Assembly (NCBI RefSeq): GCF_023273855.1
Contig: NZ_CP096884.1
Location: forward strand, 372,001-436,000
Reading direction: 5' to 3'
Length of the DNA: 64,000 nt
DNA from: Seonamhaeicola sp. ML3
GTDB lineage: Bacteria; Bacteroidota; Bacteroidia; Flavobacteriales; Flavobacteriaceae
The position numbers and the translations under genes are program-made. The notes under the pieces are model-generated. The model did no database searches, was not told the DNA's origin, and saw only the letters and a program-made list of their open reading frames with translations. This document shows, one piece after another, positions 1 through 8,710 of this stretch; positions within the stretch are counted from its first letter, which is position 1, and each line of letters opens with the position of its first letter.

Positions 1-380
1 GCAGCTTGCCTTTTGAGGACAATTCTTTTGATATCATTTTTTGCAATCATGTTCTAGAGCATATCCCTGATGACACAAAAGCCATGGAAGAAATGTATCG
101 TGTTATGAAAACTGGTGGCATGGGAATTTTTCAAATACCACAGGATTTGAACCGTCAAATTACTTTCGAAGATGATAGTATTATAGACCGTAAAGAGCGC
201 GCTAAAATTTTTGGACAATATGACCACGTTCGTATCTACGGACGCGACTATTTCGACAAGCTTAGAAATATTGGATTTACAGTTAAGGAAGTAGATTATA
301 CCGCTACCTTAAGCGAAGAAGAAAATAAAAAGTATTGCTTAGCAAAAGGGGAAATTATTCCCGTAGTTTTTAAATCTTGA
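1..380 (+). CDS. SAM-dependent methyltransferase, 5' end cut off by the window
   Basis: The reading frame is open from the first bases of the window and ends at 380, so only the C-terminal 125 or so residues are present. The visible part starts in the middle of a class I (Methyltransf_11-like) fold: a post-motif with PFEDNSFDIIFCNHVLEHI, where the acidic and NHVLEH segment corresponds to strand 4 and the helix after it, followed by a MYRVMKTGGMGIFQIP strand-5 hairpin. The glycine-rich SAM-binding motif I lies outside the window. The substrate cannot be told from this fragment. The stop codon lies 2 nt before the start of the next gene, so the two are probably co-transcribed. Confidence 0.8.
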   Translation, partial: SLPFEDNSFDIIFCNHVLEHIPDDTKAMEEMYRVMKTGGMGIFQIPQDLNRQITFEDDSIIDRKERAKIFGQYDHVRIYGRDYFDKLRNIGFTVKEVDYTATLSEEENKKYCLAKGEIIPVVFKS

Positions 381-382
381 TT

Positions 383-748
383 ATGATTCAGCAATTTATA
401 ATGACTGCCGCGATATTTGGAGCTTTAGCTGTTATTTTTGGGGCTTTTGGTGCCCATGCATTAAAAAAAATATTATCTGTAGAGGAACAAAAAAGTTTTG
501 AAACGGGTGTAAAATATCAAATGTATCATGCCCTTGTATTATTAGCTCTTGGGTTAAATCCTGAATACAGTTCCACTAGCATATATTGGTGCTTTACGTT
601 AGGTATTATATGCTTTTCCTTTAGTATTTATGGGTTAGTATTGTCTAGTGCAAAGAATAAAAAGCTAAAATTTTTGGGTCCAATAACTCCATTGGGAGGC
701 TTGCTTTTTGTTATGGGCTGGATACTTCTTCTATTTAAAACCTTTTAA
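383..748 (+). CDS. DUF423 family inner-membrane protein
   Basis: A 121-residue protein with four predicted hydrophobic segments and the family's signature N-terminus: a hydrophobic helix with AVIFGAFGAHALKK followed by a helix containing FETGVKYQMYHAL. These glycine and histidine positions are typical of the DUF423 (YgdD-like) family, whose function is unknown. I place the start at the ATG at 383; an in-frame TTG at 377 overlaps the stop of the methyltransferase. The gene ends 9 nt from the converging apbE. Confidence 0.85.
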   Translation: MIQQFIMTAAIFGALAVIFGAFGAHALKKILSVEEQKSFETGVKYQMYHALVLLALGLNPEYSSTSIYWCFTLGIICFSFSIYGLVLSSAKNKKLKFLGPITPLGGLLFVMGWILLLFKTF

Positions 749-757
749 ATCAAAGCC

Positions 758-1792
758 CTAATCAGGAAATCCGTTTAAAGATAAGGTCTCGAAAGCATTA
801 TCCTCATTTTCAAAAATCAAGAACACTTTTAACTCTGGGTGGTGTTTTAAAAACGATTTAATTTTTTCAATACCCATGGCCTTAAAAGCAGTTGCATAGG
901 CATCGGCTGTCATACAATCATCAGATATTACTGTTATACTTAGCAGGTTAGTTTTGCTGGGATAACCAGTTTTTGTATCAATGATATGAGAATACTTATT
1001 ACCGTTTTCATCAACCTTGAACTTTCTATAGGTGCCAGATGTAGCCATAGCAGCATCTTTTAATGGTATAGCCTTAAAAACCGATTGTGTCCCATCAAAA
1101 TGTGGTCTTTCAACACCAACTGTCCAAGCCTTTTGCTTTTCAGTATTAATACCTCTCACTCTAATCTCCCCTCCAATTTCAACAAGATAATTTTTAATGT
1201 TTTTCCCTTCCAGAAACTCACCAATCACATCAACACCATAGCCTTTTGCAATAGCGTTAAACTCCATATAAATATTGGGATGGTCTTTTTCAATACTTGT
1301 GTTAATCCTCCTTGTTTTATCAAATCCAACAAACTGCATTAAACTATCTATTTTTAGACTATCCAGTTCTTGGATAATGTCTTGAGCACCAAATTGCCAA
1401 GCATTAACGATATTACCAATTGTTGGATCAAAAGCACCATTGGTAAGTTCAAATATTTTTTTTGAGGCATCAAAAACCTTAATAAAATGTTCATCTATTT
1501 TCACGAGCTCATTTCTATTAAGCTTTGAAATATCAGAATCTATCTGATAAGTTGACAAAGACCCATTTAAGACTTCAAATAAATTTTCAAATGCCTTTTG
1601 ATAATTTTCATCTGAATCATAAATAACAGAATAGGATGTTCCGAATACAGTGCCAGACAATTTTGTGTTTTTTTCTTCATTGGTGCAAGACATAAAACAA
1701 CAAAACAAAAGGAATATCATAAAAATTCTGGCGGAGCTCAAGCGCTTCACCTTAATTTGAAACTGATTTAAAAGTATTTGTAAAAGTTCCAT
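758..1792 (-). CDS. apbE: FAD:protein FMN transferase ApbE (lipoprotein)
   Basis: ApbE transfers FMN from FAD to threonine residues of target proteins, including NqrB and NqrC of the sodium-pumping NADH dehydrogenase. The protein has a hydrophobic N-terminal segment ending in a lipobox-like FMSC, so it is probably anchored to the periplasmic face. Family motifs are visible: GTVFGTSYSVIYD near the mature N-terminus, an AIAKGYGVDVI segment, YLVEIGGEIRVRG, the metal-binding region with DAAMATSGTYRKF and HIIDTKTGYPS, and a C-terminal MTADAYATAFKAMG. The ATG at 1792 is chosen over a GTG two codons upstream. It lies about 3.4 kb downstream of the nqr operon on the same strand, and 19 nt after a small conserved gene. 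The context fits a role in maturing the Nqr complex. Confidence 0.92.
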   Translation of the reverse strand: MELLQILLNQFQIKVKRLSSARIFMIFLLFCCFMSCTNEEKNTKLSGTVFGTSYSVIYDSDENYQKAFENLFEVLNGSLSTYQIDSDISKLNRNELVKIDEHFIKVFDASKKIFELTNGAFDPTIGNIVNAWQFGAQDIIQELDSLKIDSLMQFVGFDKTRRINTSIEKDHPNIYMEFNAIAKGYGVDVIGEFLEGKNIKNYLVEIGGEIRVRGINTEKQKAWTVGVERPHFDGTQSVFKAIPLKDAAMATSGTYRKFKVDENGNKYSHIIDTKTGYPSKTNLLSITVISDDCMTADAYATAFKAMGIEKIKSFLKHHPELKVFLIFENEDNAFETLSLNGFPD

Positions 1793-1811
1793 TATCACAA
1801 TACAATAAAGA

Positions 1812-2189
1812 TTAATTCAAATGAGTATCTAAAACTTGTATACCATTGTATTCTAGTAAGTAATCTTCGTTTAGATAAATATGCTCCTTTTCACCATTTG
1901 GATTACCTAAACCAACCCCTGCATAAAGTACTTTCGCATCATTATCTCTAGCATGTTTTTTAAAGGATTCCATCCAAACCACATCGTAATTATTGGGATT
2001 ATCTGGTAAGATAACCGCCTTAACAATTACAAAATAATATTGCTTATGCTTGTCCATACAAACAAACTGGGGATGCTTTTTTAGTTTGCTGTTTATAGCA
2101 ATAAACTCAAAACCACGTTTCTCTAAATCTTTACCAACATGGTTCATTGCTAAATTATGAAGTTCTTGAGGTGTAAGTGGTTTACTCAT
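1812..2189 (-). CDS. Small conserved protein upstream of apbE, function unknown
   Basis: A 125-residue soluble protein of mixed alpha/beta character with no signal peptide or membrane segment. It starts MSKPLTPQELHNLAMNHVG and contains a hydrophobic strand YYFVIVKAVILP followed by MESFKKHA and VLYAGVGLGNP. I recall relatives in other flavobacteria labelled as an NADH-quinone reductase subunit F, but it has no ferredoxin cysteines and no FAD or NADH motifs, so that name is not supported by the sequence. It directly precedes apbE on the same strand and is probably co-transcribed with it, which suggests a link to flavinylation or to Nqr. That link is an inference only. Confidence 0.75.
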   Translation of the reverse strand: MSKPLTPQELHNLAMNHVGKDLEKRGFEFIAINSKLKKHPQFVCMDKHKQYYFVIVKAVILPDNPNNYDVVWMESFKKHARDNDAKVLYAGVGLGNPNGEKEHIYLNEDYLLEYNGIQVLDTHLN

Positions 2190-2265
2190 ATTGCAAAAAT
2201 AACATTTAAATTAGGCATTTTAAGGTATCTAAAAATGTTTATTTTTATACTTCAAATTTTTTAAA

Positions 2266-3705
2266 ATGAATGAATATACTTTTACTAAAAAAGTAGGATT
2301 GTGCCTTGGCCCTATAGTTTTCATTCTTTTTAAAATAATCCCTTTTGAAATTATTTCTGAAAAAGGGGACTTGGTCCTTTCTATTGCTTTTTGGATGGTG
2401 TGCTGGTGGATTACAGAAGCTGTAGCAATTTCAGTTACGGCACTTCTTCCGCTTTTATTATTTCCACTATGCAAGATAATGCCCATGACAGATGTTGGAG
2501 CAAATTACGGTAGCCCTATTGTGTTTTTGTTCTTTGGTGGTTTTGTTTTGGCATTAGCTTTAGAAAAGGTAAACCTGCACAAAAGAATAGCATTAACTAT
2601 TATAAAGAAAACAGGCAGCAGCCCCAATAAGGTCATCTTAGGTTTTATGATCGCCACAGCGTTTATGAGTATGTGGATAAGCAATACCGCTAGTACTGTT
2701 GTTATGCTACCTATAGCATTATCAGTAATCCAGCTATTAATAAATGACGAAGATGGTTTTACAAAACAAGATCAAAACTTTGCTTTAAGCGTTATGCTTG
2801 GTATAGCTTTTTCAGCCAATGCAGGTGGTATAGCTACTATTATTGGTACGCCACCAAATTCGGTTTTAATAGGTCTTTTAGAAAACGAATACAACATAGA
2901 AATATCCTTTTTAAACTGGATGTTGTTGGGTCTTCCGTTTTCAATTACTCTTGTTAGCATCATTTATTTAGTAATTGTTAAATGGTTGTTCCCTAACACA
3001 GGGTTACAATTTAGAGCTTCAGAAAACATTATAAATAATGAACTTAAAGCCTTAGGAAAAATTACAGCAAGGGAAAAGCATGTCCTTATTATATTTGGTA
3101 TAACCATTTGTTTGTGGATTTTTAGATCACTTATAAACTCTATCATTCCTAGTTTAGATTTATCTGACACCATGATTAGTATTTTTGGAGCCCTGGCTCT
3201 TTTTACCGTGCCTTTTAATTTTAAAAACGGAGATTTCATACTGGTATGGAAAGACACTAAAAATCTGGCTTGGGGCATTCTAATACTGTTCGGAGGCGGA
3301 TTGGCTCTAGCGAAAGGCATGTCTTCTACTGGGATTGTAGATGCTATTGCAAATACTTTAGCAAATAGTAACATTAGTATTTTGCTAATGGCTTCTCTAC
3401 TAATCTTTTTAATGTTATTTATGACCGAACTTATGAGCAATGTGGCCCTAGTAGCCGTTTTAGCACCAGTTGTTGCTGGAATTGCAATAGGCTTAGAAAT
3501 ACCCGTACTTTATTTATTAATCCCTGTAACTATGGCAAGCAGTTGTGCTTTTATGCTCCCTATGGCAACACCGCCTAATGCTATTGTATTTGCTAGTAGT
3601 TTTATTAAAGTAAAAGACATGGCTAGAGTGGGTATTATTTTAAACCTCATTGCAGTTGTTTTACTGATTCTAGTTTTTAAATTTTTTGTGCCACTTATAT
3701 TTTAA
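2266..3705 (+). CDS. SLC13/DASS family sodium-coupled anion transporter
   Basis: A 479-residue polytopic membrane protein with about eleven hydrophobic segments. Two SNT-type motifs that form the sodium and substrate sites of the divalent anion:sodium symporter family are visible: ISNTASTVVMLPIALSVI in the first half and LMSNVALVAVLAPVVAG in the second, each followed by a conserved GTPPN or ATPPNA segment. Known family substrates are C4-dicarboxylates, citrate and sulfate; the sequence does not decide between them. In an organism with a sodium pump, a sodium-driven uptake carrier makes sense. The gene ends 2 nt from the converging DUF4846 gene. Confidence 0.88.
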   Translation: MNEYTFTKKVGLCLGPIVFILFKIIPFEIISEKGDLVLSIAFWMVCWWITEAVAISVTALLPLLLFPLCKIMPMTDVGANYGSPIVFLFFGGFVLALALEKVNLHKRIALTIIKKTGSSPNKVILGFMIATAFMSMWISNTASTVVMLPIALSVIQLLINDEDGFTKQDQNFALSVMLGIAFSANAGGIATIIGTPPNSVLIGLLENEYNIEISFLNWMLLGLPFSITLVSIIYLVIVKWLFPNTGLQFRASENIINNELKALGKITAREKHVLIIFGITICLWIFRSLINSIIPSLDLSDTMISIFGALALFTVPFNFKNGDFILVWKDTKNLAWGILILFGGGLALAKGMSSTGIVDAIANTLANSNISILLMASLLIFLMLFMTELMSNVALVAVLAPVVAGIAIGLEIPVLYLLIPVTMASSCAFMLPMATPPNAIVFASSFIKVKDMARVGIILNLIAVVLLILVFKFFVPLIF

Positions 3706-3707
3706 AA

Positions 3708-4577
3708 CTATTTAAACCTTACAAATTTAGAATTATGGAAAATGTAGTTAGACACAGGAATAACTTTATCTTTTTCTAAGTGATACCATGGAGATATATC
3801 ATTATTTTCAAGATTTTTAACTAAATGAACACTCTGTGCAGGTGTATTTCCTTGGAATAAGAGATATAGTTTTTCGCCTCTTGAGTTTATAATTTCATCA
3901 CAAATCATTACGATATGACCTGGTGTACCACCTATAATTAACATGTCTCCTGTTTTTAGGTTTTTAACATCATTTATCTTAGGCAACTCGTGATAAAGAG
4001 ATAAAGTTCCGGAATAGGTATAAATCAAATTCAGGTATTTATAAAAGTTAGATTTTGAATGATTAGCCTTTGCAGTTTTATGAAAACTCACCTTATTCCC
4101 TTTAATTTTTGGTCTGTATCCCTCTGCATATTTATTCCATGAGCAATAGTGCCCACTTGTAAAGTTAAATCCGATATCATCCTTTCTATTGTTATCCCAT
4201 AGGTATTCACTTCTTACTCTAATTAAGGCATCGGCACATTGCTGTAATCCGTTCTTGGGAACAGGAATATCCAAAATACCAATATGTCCCATTTGCCAAT
4301 AATATTCTGAACCATCATAATTTATGATTTTAGAACCAAAGGCTTTCAATTTATAATTCCTGAGGTATTCCTGAAATGAACCCTTGGTATATTCAACCCG
4401 TTTAAAATTCTCTGGAACACTTACCCTACTTTTGATCGTTAAACCATCTTTATTGATTAAATCAACTGGTCGTATGGATGAAACTATAGAAATAGCACTA
4501 AATCTCACTGGTTTAAATTGGTAAGCTACTAGGACTAAAAACGCTAAAATTGATAAAGTGAAAACTAATTTACGCAT
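3708..4577 (-). CDS. DUF4846 domain protein, membrane-anchored or exported
   Basis: A 289-residue protein with an N-terminal hydrophobic helix (residues about 4-20) and a long domain that I recognise as DUF4846. Visible conserved pieces are YYWQMGHIGILDIPV, a CADALIRVRSEYLW helix, FTSGHYCSWNKYAEGYRP, a TGDMLIIGGTPGHIVMICDE core and FQGNTPAQSVHLV near the C-terminus. The family is common in Bacteroidota and has no assigned activity. The PGH and FQGNTPAQ region, with its glycine, histidine and aspartate residues, resembles a papain-like or NlpC-like core, but I would not assign an activity on that. Confidence 0.8.
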   Translation of the reverse strand: MRKLVFTLSILAFLVLVAYQFKPVRFSAISIVSSIRPVDLINKDGLTIKSRVSVPENFKRVEYTKGSFQEYLRNYKLKAFGSKIINYDGSEYYWQMGHIGILDIPVPKNGLQQCADALIRVRSEYLWDNNRKDDIGFNFTSGHYCSWNKYAEGYRPKIKGNKVSFHKTAKANHSKSNFYKYLNLIYTYSGTLSLYHELPKINDVKNLKTGDMLIIGGTPGHIVMICDEIINSRGEKLYLLFQGNTPAQSVHLVKNLENNDISPWYHLEKDKVIPVSNYIFHNSKFVRFK

Positions 4578-4685
4578 GTTGTGCTAACGTAAGACTAATC
4601 CCCTTGGTATACTACAAGGGTAATATTAACTTAAATTTTAGAAGCTATATTTCAAGTTTTTGTAACTTAATGAAAAATTACTTCT

Positions 4686-5132
4686 ATGAATACCTCACAA
4701 CGTTTTGAATCTGCAATTAATAAACTTTATGTTGCTTTTAACAACAATACTTTAAATCCTGAATGCTGTAAACAGTGTGCTGTGGGTAATATTTTAGATA
4801 ACACCGATAGTTGGAAACACTTATCGGACAACCATGGCAGCTTTCAACTAAACTATGTTGGTAAAGTACACCAAAGTTTTGGCAGAACATTTAACGGTTA
4901 TACACCTTTGGAATTACTACAGATAGAAATTACCTTTTTAAAAGCATGTGGATATCAATTACCACTTCACCACAAAAATAAGAAACCTGAAAATCCAACC
5001 GATAAGAGTGTTCTTTTTAATGGACTTTCTAAGGTTATAGAACTCCTATGCAAGTTAGACGATATTCCTAATGTTATGGACTATCAGGAGTTGTTTAATC
5101 ATAAAAAAGACAAAGAATTGCAAAATGCATGA
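4686..5132 (+). CDS. Conserved cysteine-containing protein of unknown function
   Basis: A 148-residue soluble protein with a CCKQCAVG motif near residues 27-34 and an otherwise helical make-up. A FGRTFNGYTPLELLQIEITFLKACGYQLPL stretch is present (given here only as a landmark across residues about 62-92). No signal peptide is seen. The cysteine triplet could bind a metal or an iron-sulfur cluster, but no partner cysteines are obvious downstream apart from single ones near residues 88 and 129. It lies between DUF4846 and the end of the nqr operon, and shares a bidirectional terminator with nqrF. I do not recognise a function. Confidence 0.75.
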   Translation: MNTSQRFESAINKLYVAFNNNTLNPECCKQCAVGNILDNTDSWKHLSDNHGSFQLNYVGKVHQSFGRTFNGYTPLELLQIEITFLKACGYQLPLHHKNKKPENPTDKSVLFNGLSKVIELLCKLDDIPNVMDYQELFNHKKDKELQNA

Positions 5133-5172
5133 AAACAAAAACCAACTCTATATATGAGTTGGTTTTTGTTTT
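5132..5172. terminator. Bidirectional intrinsic terminator between the cysteine protein and nqrF
   Basis: A perfect 17-bp stem (arms 5132-5148 and 5156-5172) of ACCAACTC/GAGTTGGT flanked by A-rich and T-rich ends gives a U-tract on both strands. It would end the plus-strand gene at 5132 and the minus-strand nqr operon. Confidence 0.85.
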
Positions 5173-5178
5173 ATATAA

Positions 5179-5199
5179 GATGCTAAAACAAGTTCAGCA
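5179..5199 (+). repeat. Copy 1 of the GATGCT-AAAACAAGTTCAGCA intergenic repeat
   Basis: This 21-base stretch matches 49084-49104 with one difference (GCTAAAAC against GCTGAAAC). Both copies lie directly 3' of a minus-strand gene (nqrF here, tpiA there). The palindromic GCTGAA...TTCAGC arms are intact only in the second copy. It looks like a dispersed REP-like element. Confidence 0.6.
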
Positions 5200-5219
5200 C
5201 AAGACTTGTTGTTTAAGAT

Positions 5220-6530
5220 TTATCCTCCAAAGTCATCGAATCTAATATTCTCATCTGGGATACCAAAATCCTCTCCCATTTTCTGAACAGCCTTGTTCAT
5301 TAATGGCGGTCCACAGAAATATAACTCTATATCTTCTGGCGCTTCATGATGGTTTAAATAATTATCAATAACACAATTATGGATAAAACCAACAAAACCG
5401 TCTCCTTCTGTATCATTAATGTCTTTCTTAACTTTCCAATTGTCTTCCTCTAATGGTTCAGATAAAGCTAAGAAAAATTTAAAGTTGTCGAACTTACGCT
5501 CTAGCTCATAGAAATGCTCTAGATAGAATAACTCGCGTTTAGAACGTCCACCGTACCAATACGTTACTGTTCTACCAGTTTCTAGAGTTTTAAATAAGTG
5601 ATATAAGTGTGAGCGCATTGGTGCCATACCAGCTCCACCTCCAACATAAAGCATTTCAGCTTCACTTTCATTAATAAAGAACTCTCCGTATGGTCCTGAA
5701 ATAGTACACTTATCACCTTTCTTTAGGTTAAAGATATAAGAGGATGCTACACCCGGATTAACATCCATCCAACCATTTTTTGCACGATCCCATGGTGGCG
5801 TAGCAATACGTACATTAAGCATAATCTCTCTACCTTCAGCAGGGTAAGAGGCCATAGAGTAAGCACGCTCTACAGTTTCTGTATTCTTCATTACTAAAGG
5901 CCATAGACCAAATTTATCCCATTCTTGTTGGAATTTATCAGGAGTTTCATGCTCCTCAGGATGTGCCGTGATATCCATATCGGAATACTTCACTTCGCAT
6001 GGAGGAATTTCAATTTGAATATATCCGCCTGCCTTGTATCCCATATCTTCAGGAATCTCAACAACGAATTCTTTGATAAAAGAGGCTACATTGTAATTTC
6101 TAACAACAACTGCTTCCCACTTTTTTATACCAAATACCTCCTCAGGTATGCTGATATCCATGTCTTGCTTCACCTTCACTTGACAAGCCAAACGTGCTCC
6201 GTGTTGTAATTCCTTTCTAGTAAAATGAGGTGTTTCAGTTGGAAGTGCTTCTCCTCCACCAGAGTTTACATGACACTCACATTGAATACAAGTACCTCCA
6301 CCACCACAAGCAGATGGTAAAAATATTTTCTCGTTTCCTAGAGTGGACAATAAGCTTCCTCCTGAGGGTACCTCAATTTCCTTTTCACCATTAATCTTAA
6401 TCTTTACAGGACCAGATGGTGCCAATTTTTGTTTTACAAATAACAACAACCCAACTAAGATTAGTGTAATTACTAAAAAAGCTGCTACAGTTGCTACAAT
6501 AGTTCCCGTTGTACTAGCTAATACTATCAT
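5220..6530 (-). CDS. nqrF: Na+-translocating NADH:quinone reductase subunit F
   Basis: The electron-entry subunit of the Nqr complex: it oxidises NADH through FAD and passes electrons to a 2Fe-2S centre. There is one N-terminal membrane helix (residues about 10-33), then a ferredoxin domain with cysteines at 75, 81, 84 and 116 in the canonical spacing, then a ferredoxin-reductase-type FAD domain with RAYSMASYP and an NADH domain with GGGAGMAPMRSH, WYGGRSKRELFY and FCGPPLMNKAV. Length (436 aa) is usual for bacteroidete NqrF. It is the last gene of the operon and follows nqrE with 1 nt between them. Confidence 0.97.
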   Translation of the reverse strand: MIVLASTTGTIVATVAAFLVITLILVGLLLFVKQKLAPSGPVKIKINGEKEIEVPSGGSLLSTLGNEKIFLPSACGGGGTCIQCECHVNSGGGEALPTETPHFTRKELQHGARLACQVKVKQDMDISIPEEVFGIKKWEAVVVRNYNVASFIKEFVVEIPEDMGYKAGGYIQIEIPPCEVKYSDMDITAHPEEHETPDKFQQEWDKFGLWPLVMKNTETVERAYSMASYPAEGREIMLNVRIATPPWDRAKNGWMDVNPGVASSYIFNLKKGDKCTISGPYGEFFINESEAEMLYVGGGAGMAPMRSHLYHLFKTLETGRTVTYWYGGRSKRELFYLEHFYELERKFDNFKFFLALSEPLEEDNWKVKKDINDTEGDGFVGFIHNCVIDNYLNHHEAPEDIELYFCGPPLMNKAVQKMGEDFGIPDENIRFDDFGG

Positions 6531-6531
6531 G

Positions 6532-7251
6532 TTATTCTACTACTTTTATTGTGTTGTCGGCTATTTCCTTGCTTTCCTTTTCCTTAACCTCTTCTGCTTT
6601 AGCCGTCTTTTCTTCTTTCTTCTCGTCATCACCTCCAGTTAACATACCACCAAAACTCATAAATCCTATGGCCATTAAACCTGTAATGATAAATGTAATT
6701 CCCAGTCCTCTCAATGCTGGTGGCACATGAGAATATCTAATCTTTTCGCGAATAGCTGCAATAGCCAAAATTGCTAAGAACCAACCTATTCCTGAACCTA
6801 ATCCGTAAACAGTTGCTAAGCTAATTGTAGGTATTTCACGAGACTGCATGAATAAAGACCCTCCTAAAATCGCACAGTTTACAGCTATTAAGGGTAAAAA
6901 TATACCTAATGAATTATATAGTGCTGGTGCAAATTTTTCTACTATAATCTCTACTAACTGTACCATAGTTGCTATGGTTGCTATAAACATTATGAAGGAA
7001 AGAAAGCTTAAATCATAAGAAGCATAATCTTCACCTAGCCACTTACCAAGTGCACCTGGTTGTAATATATATTGATCTAACAACCAGTTTACTGGTACTG
7101 TTACTAACAATACAAAAATCACAGCAGCTCCAAGACCAACAGCTGTAGATACTTTCTTAGATACTGCCAGATAAGAACACATTCCTAAGAATGTAGCAAA
7201 TACCATGTTATCTATAAATATTGATTTAAAAAATAACTCTAAATGTTCCAT
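6532..7251 (-). CDS. nqrE: Na+-translocating NADH:quinone reductase subunit E, with an extra charged tail
   Basis: A six-helix membrane subunit paralogous to NqrD. The conserved cysteines that hold the intramembrane iron centre are present in [11 protein letters not shown] and [14 protein letters not shown]. The core ends near residue 203. It is followed by a tail of about 35 residues made almost wholly of K and E ([20 protein letters not shown] and onward), which the Vibrio type of the protein lacks. The tail probably faces the cytoplasm, but this is inferred. It sits between nqrD (60 nt gap) and nqrF. Confidence 0.96.
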   Translation of the reverse strand: MEHLELFFKSIFIDNMVFATFLGMCSYLAVSKKVSTAVGLGAAVIFVLLVTVPVNWLLDQYILQPGALGKWLGEDYASYDLSFLSFIMFIATIATMVQLVEIIVEKFAPALYNSLGIFLPLIAVNCAILGGSLFMQSREIPTISLATVYGLGSGIGWFLAILAIAAIREKIRYSHVPPALRGLGITFIITGLMAIGFMSFGGMLTGGDDEKKEEKTAKAEEVKEKESKEIADNTIKVVE

Positions 7252-7311
7252 ATTTTTTAGTTTTCAGTTAGAAGTGAGTTAGGTAAACTTTGACTGCCAA
7301 CTGTTTCCTGA

Positions 7312-7959
7312 TTAATGATCTTCTACTAATGCTTTATTTCTTGTTCGTTGTACCCATATAATTACGCCTACAACGATTAATGCCATTGGAGATAATAACA
7401 TAAATCCGTTATTTTCATATCCGATAGCATATAATCCGGTTTTTTCTATTGGATCTCCTAAAACTTTAAAACCTAATAAAGTACCAGAACCTAATAACTC
7501 TCTGAAAAAACCAACAATTATCAAAATCACGCCATAGCCTAAGGCATTACCTATACCATCAAGAAATGATTTCCAAGGACCATTCCCTAAAGCAAAAGCC
7601 TCAAAACGCCCCATGATGATACAGTTGGTTATAATTAATCCAACAAACACCGAAAGTGTTTTACTTAATTCATATGCAAAAGCCTTTAGTACTTGGTCAA
7701 CAATTATTACTAGTGCTGCAACTACTATTAACTGAACAATAATTCTAATTTTAGAAGGTATAATGTTTCTCATCAAAGAGATTACCACGTTACCTACACC
7801 TAAAACGAATAATACGGAAATAGACATTACTATTGAAGCTTTCAACTCAGCCGTAATAGCTAATGCTGAACAAATACCCAATACTTGAATGGTAATTGGA
7901 TTATTATCTGCTAATGGATCCGTAATTAACTTAGCATCTTTTTTTGAAAGTAAACCCAT
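7312..7959 (-). CDS. nqrD: Na+-translocating NADH:quinone reductase subunit D
   Basis: A 215-residue six-helix membrane subunit. The iron-centre cysteines appear in IQVLGICSALAIT and LIITNCIIMGRFEAFA, matching those in NqrE, its paralogue; the pair forms an inverted-topology dimer in known Nqr structures. It starts 2 nt after the stop of nqrC, so translation is probably coupled. The 60-nt space before nqrE is the only sizeable gap inside the operon and shows no clear promoter. Confidence 0.96.
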   Translation of the reverse strand: MGLLSKKDAKLITDPLADNNPITIQVLGICSALAITAELKASIVMSISVLFVLGVGNVVISLMRNIIPSKIRIIVQLIVVAALVIIVDQVLKAFAYELSKTLSVFVGLIITNCIIMGRFEAFALGNGPWKSFLDGIGNALGYGVILIIVGFFRELLGSGTLLGFKVLGDPIEKTGLYAIGYENNGFMLLSPMALIVVGVIIWVQRTRNKALVEDH

Positions 7960-7961
7960 GT

Positions 7962-8708
7962 TTATTTAAGTGTTTTGAAGTAAGGTAAGTAAAGTTTTAA
8001 TTCAGATTTAATCATAGCAGAAACACCATCACCGGTTATTGTTGCTCCGGCTATTGCGTCTACTTCGTTATCTGTTTTATCCTCGTTTTTTGGATCAGCA
8101 TTAGACTTAGAAGCCGTAATACCTACAAAATTACCATTGGCATCGTTTAAGTGCTCACCAATGAAATCATCCATAAAGAAACGTTGCTTAATATTTGCTC
8201 CTAAACCAGGAGTTTCACCTTTATGGTCAAAATAAGCACCTTGAACAATCAATTCTTTATCTAGTGCAACATAACCCCATATAGCATCCCAAAGACCTTT
8301 ACCTCTTATTGGGGCTATATAAAAAGTTTCACCGTCTTTCTCTCCAACGAATAGAGGTAAGCGTCTCTGTTTTCCTGCTTTAGCATTCGCTTGTTCCTTT
8401 TTTACATCTATTAGGAAAGCCTCTTTATTTTCTATTGCTTTAGTGCCCTCTGTTATAACTAATTGTTTTGTGATGTATTTTTCAAACAAGTCTGGTGCCT
8501 CTTCTGTAGAAACAAAAATGGCGCTACTCTCATCGTTATCATTCACACCCATAGCGTAAAGAATATTTTTTTGTTTTTCTAAACGCTGGTTTTCAATGAT
8601 ATTCGGTTTTAAGGAAGAAGCTGTAAAGGCTAACAAACCACCAACTAAGAATACCATTCCTATGGCGAATATTATTGTGTATGAATTTTTATCTGTATTC
8701 ATTGCCAT
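7962..8708 (-). CDS. nqrC: Na+-translocating NADH:quinone reductase subunit C
   Basis: A subunit with one N-terminal membrane helix (residues about 12-32) and a periplasmic FMN-binding domain. The flavinylation motif is DAIAGATITGDGVSAMI near residues 214-230. The FMN is expected on the threonine of GAT, attached by ApbE. The residue before GAT is A where S or T is usual, which is a mild deviation. Also visible is PIRGKGLWDAIWGYVAL, typical of the family's FMN-binding domain. It is 2 nt from nqrB. Confidence 0.95.
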   Translation of the reverse strand: MAMNTDKNSYTIIFAIGMVFLVGGLLAFTASSLKPNIIENQRLEKQKNILYAMGVNDNDESSAIFVSTEEAPDLFEKYITKQLVITEGTKAIENKEAFLIDVKKEQANAKAGKQRRLPLFVGEKDGETFYIAPIRGKGLWDAIWGYVALDKELIVQGAYFDHKGETPGLGANIKQRFFMDDFIGEHLNDANGNFVGITASKSNADPKNEDKTDNEVDAIAGATITGDGVSAMIKSELKLYLPYFKTLK

Positions 8709-8710
8709 AA

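Noticed and set aside
1812-2189. Naming this gene a subunit F of the quinone reductase
   Set aside because: It lacks ferredoxin cysteines, FAD and NADH motifs, and the real nqrF lies at 5220-6530.
2229-2486. Open frames on the opposite strand of SLC13, desaturase, NqrB, NqrF, TamL and others
   Set aside because: They overlap well-supported genes, lack homology features, and show composition of antisense frames.
4686-5132. CCKQC motif as an iron-sulfur or zinc site
   Set aside because: No matching set of further cysteines in a conserved spacing; one motif is too little.
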